Shown here: one piece after another, positions 23,373 through 31,992 of the stretch
How the letters are laid out: the number at the start of each line of letters is the position of its first letter
How positions within the stretch are numbered: position 1 is the first letter of the stretch
Assembly: GCF_004336805.1 (NCBI RefSeq)
Contig: NZ_SJXM01000006.1
Location: forward strand, 124,001-188,000
Source of the DNA: Aeromicrobium sp. IC_218
Lineage (GTDB): Bacteria; Actinomycetota; Actinomycetes; Propionibacteriales; Nocardioidaceae
Direction of reading: 5' to 3'
Length of the DNA stretch: 64,000 nt
Notes under the pieces: generated by a model
Databases searched by the model: none
Seen by the model: the letters and a program-made list of their open reading frames with translations, nothing else
What the model was told of the DNA's origin: nothing
Position numbers and translations under genes: made by a program

Positions 23373-23684
23373 ATGGCTGAGATCGAGACCGTGCACAACA
23401 CCGAGCGGAGCCGCTACGAGGCGTGGATCGACGGCGTGCGCGCCGGGTTCGCCGAGTACCAGCTCACCGACGAGCTCATCGTCTTCACCCACACCGAGGT
23501 CGACAAGAAGTTCGAGGGCCAGGGCGTCGGGTCCAAGATCGCCCGCTTCGCGCTCGACGACGTCCGCGCCGACGGCACCCGCCGCGTGCTGCCGTTGTGC
23601 CCGTTCATCAAGGGCTGGATCGGCCACCACCGCGAGTACGCCGACATGATCTACGGCGCGCCCGCGACCACCGCCACGGACTGA
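23373..23684 (+). CDS. YjdJ-type GNAT family N-acetyltransferase
   Basis: This 103-residue single-domain protein matches the small GNAT group (YjdJ/COG2388). The acetyl-CoA-binding loop is FEGQGVGSKIARFALDD at about residues 49-65, and the protein ends with the typical LCPFIKGWIGHHREYADMIYG segment. The natural substrate is not known. The ATG at 23373 is 6 nt downstream of TAGGTT (23361-23366), which indicates leaderless transcription. It is a single-gene unit between the fibril gene and a palindromic repeat. Confidence 0.92.
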   Translation: MAEIETVHNTERSRYEAWIDGVRAGFAEYQLTDELIVFTHTEVDKKFEGQGVGSKIARFALDDVRADGTRRVLPLCPFIKGWIGHHREYADMIYGAPATTATD

Positions 23685-23708
23685 CGGTCCGGCGGTCCCT
23701 TCCACAGG

Positions 23709-23731
23709 CTCCCTTCGACAGGCTCAGGGAG
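23709..23731. repeat. REP-like palindromic repeat, canonical copy
   Basis: A textbook 23-bp copy (CTCCCT, 11-nt core, AGGGAG) lies between the GNAT gene and the small regulator gene at 23755. Confidence 0.9.
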
Positions 23732-23754
23732 CGGACTGCGCCTACGGTCGTGGC

Positions 23755-23955
23755 ATGGAGCTCGACGACGCGATCCTGCACGCCCTCGCCGACGGCGGAC
23801 GCGAGCCGCAGCTGGTAGCCGAGGCCGTCGGCGCGCCGCTGGACGACGTCCGCGCCCGCCTGTCGATCCTCGAGGCGGCCGGGGCGGTCGTGTCCGTGGA
23901 GCTGCCGTCGCAACCGCCCCGACAGCAGTACCGGCTGACGGCGTCGGCCGACTGA
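23755..23955 (+). CDS. Small winged-helix/HTH-like protein
   Basis: The 66-residue protein appears to be little more than one winged helix-turn-helix. It contains LHALADGGREPQLVAEAVGAP, a recognition-helix-like DVRARLSILEAAGAV, and a wing-like SVELP...QYRL. It could be a regulator or a protein-interaction module. The ATG follows TACGGT (23743-23748) by 6 nt. Its TGA overlaps the ATG of the SRPBCC gene by one base, so the two are translationally coupled and may act together. Confidence 0.7.
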   Translation: MELDDAILHALADGGREPQLVAEAVGAPLDDVRARLSILEAAGAVVSVELPSQPPRQQYRLTASAD

Positions 23956-24356
23956 TGGTCGCGCTGAAGGCCGGACGCTGGACGGCGCAGCGGCACATGC
24001 GCGTGCCGCCGCAGGCCGTCTGGCACCTGCTCACCGACACCGACGCGTGGCCGCTGTGGGGCCCGACGGTCAAGCGTGCCGAGATCGACGGCGGTGCCGT
24101 GGTCGAGGGCGCCCGCGGCACCGTGTGGACGCCGGTCGGCGTCCCGTTGCCGTTCGAGGTCACCTACGTCGACCCCGAGCACTGCTGGTCGTGGAGCGTC
24201 GCCGGCGTCCCGGCCACCACCCACGAGGTCGAGCCCGTGCTCGGCGGCTGCGTCGTCCGCATGACCGCGCCGCTGTGGGCACCGGCCTACCTGCCGGTGC
24301 TGGAGGTCGCGCTGCGCCGCATCGAGCGCCTCGCCGCCGAACGACCCACCGCCTAG
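23955..24356 (+). CDS. SRPBCC (START-like) family protein
   Basis: The 133-residue protein begins with the START-like pattern HMRVPPQAVWHLLTDTDAWPLWGP and continues with beta strands and a C-terminal helix (VLEVALRRIERLA), as in polyketide cyclase/dehydrase-like SRPBCC proteins that hold a hydrophobic ligand. No catalytic residues are recognised. It overlaps the preceding small HTH gene by one base, forming a two-gene operon that might pair ligand binding with regulation. Confidence 0.85.
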   Translation: MVALKAGRWTAQRHMRVPPQAVWHLLTDTDAWPLWGPTVKRAEIDGGAVVEGARGTVWTPVGVPLPFEVTYVDPEHCWSWSVAGVPATTHEVEPVLGGCVVRMTAPLWAPAYLPVLEVALRRIERLAAERPTA

Positions 24357-24373
24357 CCTGCGACGGACCGCTG

Positions 24374-24445
24374 CCCCTTCGACGAGCTCAAGGAGCGGGG
24401 GCGACGAGCTCACGGAGCGGGGGTCGCAGGCTCAGAGCGCGGGGG
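24374..24445. repeat. REP-like palindromic repeat with degenerate tandem pieces
   Basis: A clear copy at 24374-24398 (core TTCGACGAGCTCA) is followed by two decayed half-copies to 24445, filling the space between two convergent genes. Confidence 0.7.
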
Positions 24446-25213
24446 TCAGAACGGGGGCCACGGGACGGGCGGCATCGATCCGCTCGGAGCCGGGAACACG
24501 CCGGCGTCCAGCAGGACGTCACACCGGGCCAGCAGCGCCTCGACCTCGGCGCCGGTGAGGTAGTCCTGGAGCGTCCGGGCGAGACCGTCGTCCAGCGCCT
24601 CGCGGACGCGCTCGACGCCCGCGCGCTCCTCGTCGGTGAGCGGCTGCCCGATCCAGCCCCACAGGACGGTGCGCAGCTTGTGCTCGGCGTGCAGCGAGAC
24701 GCCGTGGTCGACGCCGTGCCGGTGCCCGCCGGGCATCTCCAGCACGTGCCCGCCCTTGCGGTCGGCGTTGTTGATGACGACGTCCAGCACGGCTATGCGG
24801 CGCAGCGCGGCCGACTCCTCGTGGACGACCGAGACGACCTCCTCGTCCTCGTCCAGGCCGTCCATGACGTGGTGCCAGCCCTCGGGCAGCTCACCGGCGC
24901 GGACGACGGTGACCGCCTCCTGCTCGGGGTCGGCGTCCATCCAGCGCTGCACCATGCCGACGCCGTGCGGGCCGTCGCGCAGCCACGTGGGCGGGACGAC
25001 GTCCCAGCCGGTGGCCTCGGAGACCAGGTACGCGGCGACCTCGCGCTGGGCCAGCGTGCCGTCGGGGAAGTCCCACAGCGGACGCTCGCCGGCGACCGGC
25101 TTGTAGACCACCTGCACGTCGCCGATCGTGGCCAGGAACGTCGCGTTGGACGCCGGCATGATGCGGCCCTGCAGGACGAGCTCGCCCTCGAGCAGGTCGC
25201 CGGGAACGGTCAC
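24446..25213 (-). CDS. SCO1664 family protein (PI3/4-kinase-like fold)
   Basis: The 255-residue protein matches the actinobacterial SCO1664 family. Visible elements are VQVVYKPVAGERPLWDFPDGTLAQREVAAYLVS (kinase-like lysine and helix), LDVVINNADRKGGHVL (catalytic-loop-like D and N residues) and DHGVSLH (DFG-like metal site), which resemble a phosphatidylinositol-kinase-like fold. The substrate is unknown. The GTG start overlaps the stop of the DUF3090 gene by 3 nt within a GTGA, so it is translationally coupled as third gene of the operon. Confidence 0.88.
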   Translation of the reverse strand: MTVPGDLLEGELVLQGRIMPASNATFLATIGDVQVVYKPVAGERPLWDFPDGTLAQREVAAYLVSEATGWDVVPPTWLRDGPHGVGMVQRWMDADPEQEAVTVVRAGELPEGWHHVMDGLDEDEEVVSVVHEESAALRRIAVLDVVINNADRKGGHVLEMPGGHRHGVDHGVSLHAEHKLRTVLWGWIGQPLTDEERAGVERVREALDDGLARTLQDYLTGAEVEALLARCDVLLDAGVFPAPSGSMPPVPWPPF

Positions 25214-25779
25214 CGGAAGCCGTCGGGCAGCTCGCAGACGTGCCCCTCGTCCATCGGCAGCCCACACAGCGAGCAGATCGGCCGGCCGGACGCGACGACG
25301 TCCCGCGTGCGCTTGGTGAACGCGCGGGCGGCGCCCACCGGGATGCGGACCTGCATGACCTGCTCGGGCAGCGACTCGGGCAGGTCGATGATCTCGTCGA
25401 GCTCCTCGAGGCTCTCGACCTCGACCTCGACGATCGGGAACGCCTCGATGACGACCTGCCCGGTGGCCGGGTCCCAGCCCAGGCTCATCGCGCCGGCGCG
25501 GAACGCCTCGTCGATCGGGGTGTCGAGCGGGTCCTCGTCCACGAGTGCCTCGTCGGCGAGCGCGGGGATGCTGTAGGGATTGCCGTCCTCGGTCATGAGC
25601 TCGTCCAGCACCTCGTCGATCTTCTCGGCGAGGGCGAACGACTGCTCCTTCTCGACCGACACGCTGACGACGCGCTGTCCGTCGCGGGCCTGCAGGAAGA
25701 ACGTGCGCGCCCCGGGGACTCCGACGGTGCCGACGACGAAACGGTCAGGCCAGTCGAACTCGTGGACGATCGGTGCCAT
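25210..25779 (-). CDS. DUF3090 family protein
   Basis: The 189-residue protein is a DUF3090 member. It starts APIVHEFDWPDRFVVGTVG, has a central acidic beta/alpha region, and ends with a zinc-ribbon-like ICSLCGLPMDEGHVC. The CxxC and the second Cys/His cluster are consistent with metal binding. Function is unknown, but the gene is consistently found with the phosphomutase-like and SCO1664 genes in actinobacteria. The ATG at 25779 follows TAGAGT (25787-25792) by 7 nt, supporting a leaderless start; a longer GTG-initiated form adds nine residues of no family similarity. Confidence 0.9.
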   Translation of the reverse strand: MAPIVHEFDWPDRFVVGTVGVPGARTFFLQARDGQRVVSVSVEKEQSFALAEKIDEVLDELMTEDGNPYSIPALADEALVDEDPLDTPIDEAFRAGAMSLGWDPATGQVVIEAFPIVEVEVESLEELDEIIDLPESLPEQVMQVRIPVGAARAFTKRTRDVVASGRPICSLCGLPMDEGHVCELPDGFR

Positions 25780-25789
25780 GGGCCCCACT

Positions 25790-26497
25790 CTAGGAGCGCT
25801 CGTCAACGGGCGCCGCCGGGCCCGCGCCGCCGCCCACCGCGGCGTCCTCGCCGGACGGCTTGGCGGCGAGCCACGAGAGGTCGCCGGCGTGGGTGTTCAT
25901 CGCGACGACGTAGGGCCGGGCGCTGGTGTAGCGGACGATCGAGACGGACGCCGGGTCGACGCCGATGCGCTGGAACGCGTCCAGGTGCATGCCCAGCGCG
26001 TCGGCCAGGACGGCCTTGATGATGTCGCCGTGGCTCACCGCGGCCCAGACCGCGTTCGGCCCGTGCTGGGCCTCGATCTCGGCGTCACGGCGGCGGACCG
26101 CCTCGACCGCGCGGGACTGCATCGACACCATCGACTCGCCGCCGGGGAAGACGACCGCGGACGGCTGGTTCTGCACGACCGGCCACAGGTCGTGCTGGGC
26201 CAGGTCGGCCAGCGAGCCGCCCTGCCAGTCGCCGTAGTCGGCCTCGGTGAGCGCGTCCTCGAGGGTCGCCTGCGTCGCCTCGGACTGGTGCATGGCGACG
26301 GCCGCGGCGGTCTGGCGGCAACGCTCCAGCGGGCTGGTGACCAGCTCGACCAGCGGGACGTCCGCGAGCCGCTTGCCGGTGCGGGCGACCTGGTCGCGTC
26401 CGGTCTCGTCGAGCTCGACGCCGGCGGTGCGTCCGGCGAGGGTGCCGCTGGCGTTCGCGGTGGTGCGTCCGTGCCGGACGAGGATGACGGTGGCCAT
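25790..26497 (-). CDS. MSMEG_4193-family histidine phosphatase (putative phosphomutase)
   Basis: The 235-residue protein has the histidine-phosphatase signature VILVRHGRTTAN (phospho-accepting His at residue 9), the second Arg in TSPLERCRQT, and the distal VSHGD motif with the proton-relay His. Annotated relatives are called probable phosphomutases, but phosphatase activity is equally likely. The C-terminal ~25 residues are disordered and Gly/Pro/Ala-rich. The ATG at 26497 follows TACGCT (26504-26509) by 6 nt. It heads the conserved trio with DUF3090 and SCO1664 and is divergent from the carboxyltransferase gene. Confidence 0.9.
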   Translation of the reverse strand: MATVILVRHGRTTANASGTLAGRTAGVELDETGRDQVARTGKRLADVPLVELVTSPLERCRQTAAAVAMHQSEATQATLEDALTEADYGDWQGGSLADLAQHDLWPVVQNQPSAVVFPGGESMVSMQSRAVEAVRRRDAEIEAQHGPNAVWAAVSHGDIIKAVLADALGMHLDAFQRIGVDPASVSIVRYTSARPYVVAMNTHAGDLSWLAAKPSGEDAAVGGGAGPAAPVDERS

Positions 26498-26546
26498 GCC
26501 GCGAGCGTAGAGGGGCCTGACCAGCGGCTCTGCTTGGATGCGGGAC

Positions 26547-28082
26547 ATGTCGATCCGACCCGAGCTCCTGGACCTGCTGGCCCGCCGCGCGCTGACCGAG
26601 GACGCGGCGCGTCCCGAGGCGGTCGCGAGGCTGCACGACCGTGGTGGACGGACGGCCCGCGAGCTGATCGGCGAGCTCGTCGACGAGGGCAGCTTCGTCG
26701 AGTACGGCCGCTACGTCACCGCCGCGCAGGAGCAGCGCCGCAGCGTGGACGAGCTGCTCGACCGCAGCGTCGCGGACGGCATCGTCGGCGGCCTGGCGAC
26801 GATCGACGGCCAGCAGGTCGCGGTGCTCTCGTACGACTACCTCGTCATGGCCGGCACGCAGGGCTTCCGCGGGCACACCAAGACCGACCGGCTGTTCGAG
26901 GTGATCGAGCGGCTCGCGCTGCCGACGGTGTTCTTCGCGGCCGGCGGCGGCGGACGTCCGGGCGACGTCGACCTGCCGATGGTCTCGGGCCTGCACGCCA
27001 CGACGTTCGCGGAGTGGGCGCGGCTGTCGGGCACGGTGCCGCGCATCGCCGTGGTGGACGACAACTGCTTCGCCGGCAACGCGGTGATCGCCGGCTGCTC
27101 GGACCTCATCGTCGCCAGCGACCGCGCCTCCCTCGGCATGGGCGGGCCGGCGATGATCGCCGGGGGAGGACTCGGCGACTTCGCGGCGTCCGAGGTCGGT
27201 CCGATCGACGTCATGACCGCCAACGGCGTCGTCGACGTGGCGACGTCCAGCGAGGACGTCGTGCCGGCGGCGCGGACGTTGCTGGGGTACTTCCTCGGGC
27301 GCGCCGAGACCTGGACGGAGCCCGACCAGCACGCGCTGCGCGACGCCGTGCCCGAGGGGGAGCGGCGGGCGTACGACGTGCTGCCGATCGTGGAGACGCT
27401 GTGCGACGAGGACACCGTCACCGTGCTGCGTCCGGACTTCGCCCCCGAGCTGCTCACCGCGCTGGGACGGATCGAGGGACGCACCGTCGGCGTCGTCGCC
27501 AACGACACCCGGCACACCGCCGGCGCGATCACCGCGGACGCCGGCGACAAGGCGGCGCGGTTCCTGCAGCTGTGCGACGCGTACGGGTTCCCCGTCGTCT
27601 CGCTCGTCGACACCCCCGGGATGATGGTCGGCCCGGAGGCGGAGCGGACGGCGATGGTGCGCCACACGTCGCGGCTGCTCATCGCCGGGGCACGCCTGAC
27701 CGTCCCGCTGGTCGGCGTCGTCCTGCGCCGTGGCTACGGGCTCGGCGCGCAGGCGATGCTCGGCGGCAGCACCCGGGAGCCGCTCATGACGCTCGCGTGG
27801 CCGGGCGCCCATCTCGGCGCGATGGGACTCGAGGGTGCGGTGCGGCTGTCGATGCGCAAGGAGCTGGAGGCGATCGAGGACGACGCCGAGCGCGAGGCCG
27901 CGGTGCAGGAGATGGTCGCCTACGCCCAGTCCCACGCGTCCGCTCTCAACGTCGCGCGCCACTTCGAGATCGACGACGTCATCGACCCGGCCGAGACCCG
28001 CTTCGTCCTCACCCGCCTGCTCGACGCCGCCGACCGCGACGGCCGCCTGCAGGGCAGCCACCGCCCCGTGGACGCCTGGTGA
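26547..28082 (+). CDS. Acyl-CoA carboxylase carboxyltransferase (beta) subunit
   Basis: The 511-residue protein has two crotonase-like halves typical of the biotin-dependent acyl-CoA carboxyltransferase family. The N-terminal domain shows VAVLSYDYLVMAGTQGFRGHTK and SLGMGGPAMIAGGG. The C-terminal domain shows FPVVSLVDTPGMMVGPEAE and the GYGLGAQAMLGG oxyanion segment. It would transfer carboxyl from carboxybiotin to an acyl-CoA. No biotin carboxylase or carrier gene is in the window, so the partner must be encoded elsewhere. The start at 26547 follows TTGGAT (26534-26539) by 7 nt. Its stop overlaps the DUF429 start (GTGA). Confidence 0.9.
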   Translation: MSIRPELLDLLARRALTEDAARPEAVARLHDRGGRTARELIGELVDEGSFVEYGRYVTAAQEQRRSVDELLDRSVADGIVGGLATIDGQQVAVLSYDYLVMAGTQGFRGHTKTDRLFEVIERLALPTVFFAAGGGGRPGDVDLPMVSGLHATTFAEWARLSGTVPRIAVVDDNCFAGNAVIAGCSDLIVASDRASLGMGGPAMIAGGGLGDFAASEVGPIDVMTANGVVDVATSSEDVVPAARTLLGYFLGRAETWTEPDQHALRDAVPEGERRAYDVLPIVETLCDEDTVTVLRPDFAPELLTALGRIEGRTVGVVANDTRHTAGAITADAGDKAARFLQLCDAYGFPVVSLVDTPGMMVGPEAERTAMVRHTSRLLIAGARLTVPLVGVVLRRGYGLGAQAMLGGSTREPLMTLAWPGAHLGAMGLEGAVRLSMRKELEAIEDDAEREAAVQEMVAYAQSHASALNVARHFEIDDVIDPAETRFVLTRLLDAADRDGRLQGSHRPVDAW

Positions 28083-29122
28083 GTCAGTCGCGCTTCGTCG
28101 GGATCGACCTGGCGTGGTCCGACCGGAACCGCACCGGACTGGCCGTCGTGGACGTCGATGGGCGCCTGCTCGATTCCGCGACGGTGCGGACGGACGCGGA
28201 GATCGTCGGCTGGGTCGGCGACCAGGGTGAGGTGCTCGTCGCGGCGGTGGATGCGCCCCTGATCGTCCCGAACGCCGCGGGCCAGCGTCCGGGGGAGAAC
28301 GAGGTGCAGCGCTCGTTCGGCGCGTACGGGGCCGGTCCGTACCCCGCCAACCGCTCACGGCCCTGGTTCGACCCGCCCCGGGGCGAGACGCTCGCGCGGG
28401 CGATGGGCTGGTCCATGGACCCTGCACGGCACGGGGCGCCCGGTGAGCCGGTGTGCATCGAGGTCTACCCGCACCCCGCGATGGTCGCGCTGTTCGAGCT
28501 GCCGACCGTCCTGCCCTACAAGTCCAGCCGGGGACGCACCCCCGAGGCGCGCCGCGACACGTTCACCACGCTGGTCGAGCACATGGAGACGATCGAGCCG
28601 CTCCGGCTGGCCGAGAACGTGCGTTGGTTGCACCTGCGAGCCGCGGTCGAGGGGGCCACGCGGCACATGCACCTCGAGGCGGTCGAGGACGAGATCGACG
28701 CCGTCCTGTGCGCGCACCTGGCCTGGCTGTGGCACACGAGCCCGGACGTCCTGCAGGTCTACGGAACGTTCGCGGAGGGCTACGTCGTGGCGCCGCCCCC
28801 GCCGACGCACGCGGCCGGTCCCCGACGAGCACGGCCGGTCACCCCGTCGGTCGTCCTGGACGTCGCGCCGCACGGCGACCTCATGCAGAACGCCGCGACC
28901 GCCGTCGAGGCCGCGCACCTGCCCGAGGCCCGCTCGGTGACGATCGAGCTCGCCGTGGCGCCCGGTCTCGGGCCGCGCCTGGAGGTGCTCGTGACCGAGG
29001 TGCTGACCGGGATGCGGGACGCGCTCGTCCCCCGGGAGGTGGCTGACATCAGGGCTCGCTTCGACGCGCGGGTCGACGGAGTGCGCGTCACGGTCGCACC
29101 TCGCCGCGGGGCACCGCGCTGA
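28079..29122 (+). CDS. DUF429 domain protein (RNase H-like fold)
   Basis: The 347-residue protein begins with FVGIDLAWSDRNRTGLAVVD, the acidic first strand of DUF429 proteins, and has VAAVDAPLIVPN as a second acidic strand. Further conserved pieces include the R-N-E tract near residue 75, CIEVYPHPAMVALFEL, and the late EDEIDAVLCAHLAWL helix. DUF429 proteins have a predicted RNase H-like nuclease fold but no established role. An extra ~80-residue C-terminal domain (VTIELAVAPGLGP...) is present. Translation is coupled to the carboxyltransferase gene by a 4-nt overlap, and a strong terminator follows. Confidence 0.85.
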   Translation: MSQSRFVGIDLAWSDRNRTGLAVVDVDGRLLDSATVRTDAEIVGWVGDQGEVLVAAVDAPLIVPNAAGQRPGENEVQRSFGAYGAGPYPANRSRPWFDPPRGETLARAMGWSMDPARHGAPGEPVCIEVYPHPAMVALFELPTVLPYKSSRGRTPEARRDTFTTLVEHMETIEPLRLAENVRWLHLRAAVEGATRHMHLEAVEDEIDAVLCAHLAWLWHTSPDVLQVYGTFAEGYVVAPPPPTHAAGPRRARPVTPSVVLDVAPHGDLMQNAATAVEAAHLPEARSVTIELAVAPGLGPRLEVLVTEVLTGMRDALVPREVADIRARFDARVDGVRVTVAPRRGAPR

Positions 29123-29134
29123 CCCAGGGACGGC

Positions 29135-29168
29135 GAAGGGCCCCGGACCGAGCGGTCCGGGACCCTTC
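29135..29168. terminator. Bidirectional terminator between convergent genes
   Basis: Arms 29135-29149 and 29154-29168 form a 15-bp stem with one mismatch and a 4-nt loop, placed between the DUF429 and subtilase stop codons. Confidence 0.85.
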
Positions 29169-29182
29169 CTCGTCGGGGCGGG

Positions 29183-30934
29183 TCAGCCCTTGACGGTGAT
29201 CGTGCGGGAGACGAGCCCGCCGCCGGCGTAGATCTTCACGCGAACGTAGCGCTTCTTGGACGAGCGAGCGTTCACCTTCCACGAGTACGTCTTCGCGCGG
29301 GTCGTCGCGCCGAGGCGGGCGTTCTTGACCGTCTTCCAGCGGCGGCCGTTCTTGACCTGGACGACGACCTTCTGACGCGCCGGACGGGCGATCGTGAGGC
29401 GCACCTTGCGGTACTTGCGCTGCGAGGACGCCTTGTACTTCTTCAGCTTCACGCGGGCGTGCGGCTGGACCCGGGCGAACGTGGTGCGTCGCGCCGCGAT
29501 GCCGGCCGTGCGGGCCTCGATCGTGGTGCCGCGCAGCAGCGGGACGTTGAACGCGGCCTGGCCGTTGGCACCCGTGCGGACGTTCGCGGTGCGACCGGTG
29601 GACGTGCGGATGGTGACCGCGCGGTTGGCCAGCGGACGGCCCAGGTGCGACACGCGCACCTGCATGCGCGCCGTCGTGCCCGCGGTGTACGTGCGGCCGA
29701 CCGAGCCGAGGAAGGAGACGACGGGCTTGGTCGCGGCCGCGACGTCGATGCGTCCGATGCCGGTGTACGGGTCGGTGCCGAACGACAGACCCATGCGGCC
29801 GCCGGCGATGTCCTTCGCGCTGGCGACGAGCGCGCTGTACGCCTGGTTCGCGGTGATGCCGGTCGACATGAGCGAGGCGATGGCGCCGGTGACCGCCGGA
29901 GCCGCCATCGAGGTGCCGCTCAGCACGGCCACGCGCTGGTTCGGCCACAGCGAGATGATGTCCTGGCCCGGCGCGGCGATGTCGACGTCGCCCCGGACGC
30001 TGGAGAAGTTGGCCCAGTAGTCGGACTGGTTCGTGGACGCGACCGAGATCGTCTCGGGGTGCGCGGCCGGGTACGAGACCGGCGCGCCGGCGCCGTCGTT
30101 GCCGGCCGCGGCGATGACCAGCGCGCCCTTGCGGCGGGCGTGGCGCACGGCGGCGAGGACCGCGGCGTCGCGGCCGGTGCTGGTGAGGCTCACGTTGATC
30201 AGCTGGGCGCCGTTGTTGGCGGCCCAGATGATGCCCTGGGCGAAGTCGCTCGTCCAGCCGAGGTTCTGCTTGTCGAGGACCTTGACCGGGAGGATCTGGA
30301 CGTGGGTGGCGAAGCCGTCGACGCCGGCGTTGTTGTGCAGCGCGCCGACGATGCCGGCGACGTGCGTGCCGTGACCGTGGTCGTCGACGCGTCCGCGGTG
30401 ACCGGTGTTGCGGTCGAGGAACTCGGCGCCGTTCAGCACCCGGCCGGCGAGGTCGGGGTGGGCGGCGTCGACGCCGGTGTCGACCACGGCGACCTTGACC
30501 GAGCGGGTGCCGATGTTGAAGGCCGTGCGGGCCCCGGTGCGGTCGAGCGCGTACTGCTTCCAGTTCTCGGCGCCGCTCCCGGCGTGGTCGCCCAGGATCT
30601 TCACCTCGGAGTCGGCGCCGCGCACGCGCTGGTCGACGTCGAGGGCGACGAGGTCGTCGTTCTTCTCGAGCTTCTCGGCCACGTCGCGGGCCTCGTCGGC
30701 GTCGTCGGCGTCGTACGTCTTGATGGTGAGGTCGTCACCGTCGTCGAGGATGGCGACGACCGGGTTGCCGGTGCGCTCGACCTCGTCGGCCACCTCGGTG
30801 GGCGTCAGGCCGTCGACCTCGACGGGAGCGTCGGCGGACGGCTCCTCGGCGGCGGACAGCGGCGACATCGCGGTGAGCGGCAGCAGGGCCGCGACCACGG
30901 TGCCGCACAGGGCGCGGGTGAACGACGAGCTCAA
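29183..30934 (-). CDS. Secreted subtilisin-like (S8) serine protease
   Basis: The 583-residue preproprotein has a signal peptide (about 1-28) and an acidic I9-like propeptide (~35-105). Its S8 catalytic domain has D152 (VVDTGVD), H188 (DHGHGTHVAG), oxyanion N279 (AAAGND) and S342 (SGTSMAAP). The C-terminal ~160 residues, very rich in Lys/Arg with beta-strand patterns, may bind the envelope or extracellular polyanions. The protease should be exported and active. The start is a TTG at 30934, preceded by GGAGG with 6-nt spacing. A strong hairpin lies past the stop. Confidence 0.92.
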   Translation of the reverse strand: MSSSFTRALCGTVVAALLPLTAMSPLSAAEEPSADAPVEVDGLTPTEVADEVERTGNPVVAILDDGDDLTIKTYDADDADEARDVAEKLEKNDDLVALDVDQRVRGADSEVKILGDHAGSGAENWKQYALDRTGARTAFNIGTRSVKVAVVDTGVDAAHPDLAGRVLNGAEFLDRNTGHRGRVDDHGHGTHVAGIVGALHNNAGVDGFATHVQILPVKVLDKQNLGWTSDFAQGIIWAANNGAQLINVSLTSTGRDAAVLAAVRHARRKGALVIAAAGNDGAGAPVSYPAAHPETISVASTNQSDYWANFSSVRGDVDIAAPGQDIISLWPNQRVAVLSGTSMAAPAVTGAIASLMSTGITANQAYSALVASAKDIAGGRMGLSFGTDPYTGIGRIDVAAATKPVVSFLGSVGRTYTAGTTARMQVRVSHLGRPLANRAVTIRTSTGRTANVRTGANGQAAFNVPLLRGTTIEARTAGIAARRTTFARVQPHARVKLKKYKASSQRKYRKVRLTIARPARQKVVVQVKNGRRWKTVKNARLGATTRAKTYSWKVNARSSKKRYVRVKIYAGGGLVSRTITVKG

Positions 30935-31038
30935 GGGGACCTCCGGGTCAGGACGAACGACGAGCTCGTTCCCCCGAGCCGTCGTGCGAACCGTACCTTC
31001 TTCCGGCGACGACGGAGAAAAATCGCCGCCGCGCGTCG

Positions 31039-31509
31039 CTACGCGAGCCGGGCGGGGAAGCCGCCGGTCGCCACCGGGCCCCAGCGCTCGGGCGTGACCC
31101 GCAGCAGCGACTTGCCCTGGTCGACCATCGCCCGGCGGTACTCGTCCCAGTCCGGGTGCTCGCCGGCGATGCTGCGGAAGTAGTCGACGAACGCGTCCAG
31201 CGCCTCGTCACCCTCGGACGCGTCGAGCACCTCGCACGGTCCGTCGACCTGCACCCAGGCGTCGTTCCACTCGTCCGACAGCACCACGACGCTCACCCAC
31301 GGACGCCGGCGCGCGTTGCGGGTCTTGGCCCGCTCGGGGTAGGTCGCGACCACGAGCCGTCCGGACGCGTCGACACCGCCGCTCACCGGGGACGCCTGCG
31401 GAGTGCCGTCGGCCCGCTCGGTGATGAGGACGAAGCGGTGCCGCGGCCGGACGAACTCCAGCAGCTCGGGCAGGTCGACTCGGGTGTTCGTCGCGATCGT
31501 GCGGGCCAT
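31039..31509 (-). CDS. PPOX-class (probably F420-dependent) enzyme
   Basis: The 156-residue protein has the split-barrel FMN-binding fold of the pyridoxamine-phosphate-oxidase superfamily. Visible elements are FVLITERADGTPQASPVSGGVD, VVATYPERAKTRNARRRPWVSVVV (typical of PPOX-class F420-dependent proteins) and VDGPCEVLD. In actinobacteria this subgroup usually binds F420 and reduces unknown substrates. The ATG at 31509 was chosen because the longer upstream frame is only the opposite-frame shadow of the ankyrin gene. It is transcribed in the same direction as the ankyrin gene 37 bp upstream. Confidence 0.87.
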   Translation of the reverse strand: MARTIATNTRVDLPELLEFVRPRHRFVLITERADGTPQASPVSGGVDASGRLVVATYPERAKTRNARRRPWVSVVVLSDEWNDAWVQVDGPCEVLDASEGDEALDAFVDYFRSIAGEHPDWDEYRRAMVDQGKSLLRVTPERWGPVATGGFPARLA

Positions 31510-31546
31510 GTGCCGATCGTGGCACGGGCCGGGGACGGACGCGCGG

Positions 31547-31900
31547 CTACGAGCGTGAGAGCCGGCCGAACCAGCCGCCACGTCCGGACTCGGCGGGTGC
31601 GGGGTCGGGGGCGCCCATCGCGCGCAGCCGCTGCTCGACGGCGGCCAGCCGGACCTGCCGGGCCGCCTCGACCGGCGTCTGCCCCTCCAGCGGCGACACG
31701 AGCACGGGGGAGGCCCCGTGGTCGAGCAGGACGTCCGCCGCGGCGCCCTGGCGCTCCAGCAGGCACGCCACGAGCGCGGTCGACTGGTACTCGGGATGGA
31801 CGTAGTCGGGATCGACGCCCGCGGCCAGGTGGTGGCGCAGGGTGTCGAGGTCGCCGGCGCACGCAGCGCCGAACATGTCCTTCCAGTCGCCACCGGACAC
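31547..31900 (-). CDS. Small ankyrin-repeat protein
   Basis: The 117-residue protein contains about three ankyrin units: DWKDMFGAACAGDLDTLRHHLAAGVDPD, then YQSTALVACLLERQGAAADVLLDHGASP, then a terminal GQTPVEAARQVRLAAVEQRL. Ankyrin repeats mediate protein-protein contacts. Partner and role are unknown. The GTG start is preceded by GGAGG at a normal distance. It probably forms an operon with the downstream PPOX gene and is divergent from the transporter gene at 31993. Confidence 0.85.
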   Translation of the reverse strand: MSGGDWKDMFGAACAGDLDTLRHHLAAGVDPDYVHPEYQSTALVACLLERQGAAADVLLDHGASPVLVSPLEGQTPVEAARQVRLAAVEQRLRAMGAPDPAPAESGRGGWFGRLSRS

Positions 31901-31992
31901 GGGGCCTCCTCGCTCGGGTCACCCGAACGGTAGCGCGTCGTGTGACCCGGGCCACTGCCATCCTTCGGTCATCCGAGCCCCTGGAGGACCCG

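Noticed and set aside
23742-24413. 223-codon minus-strand ORF opposite the HTH/SRPBCC pair
   Set aside because: The plus-strand pair has coupled starts, a -10 element and a recognisable START-like fold. The antisense frame has none and its N-terminus is a translated palindromic repeat.
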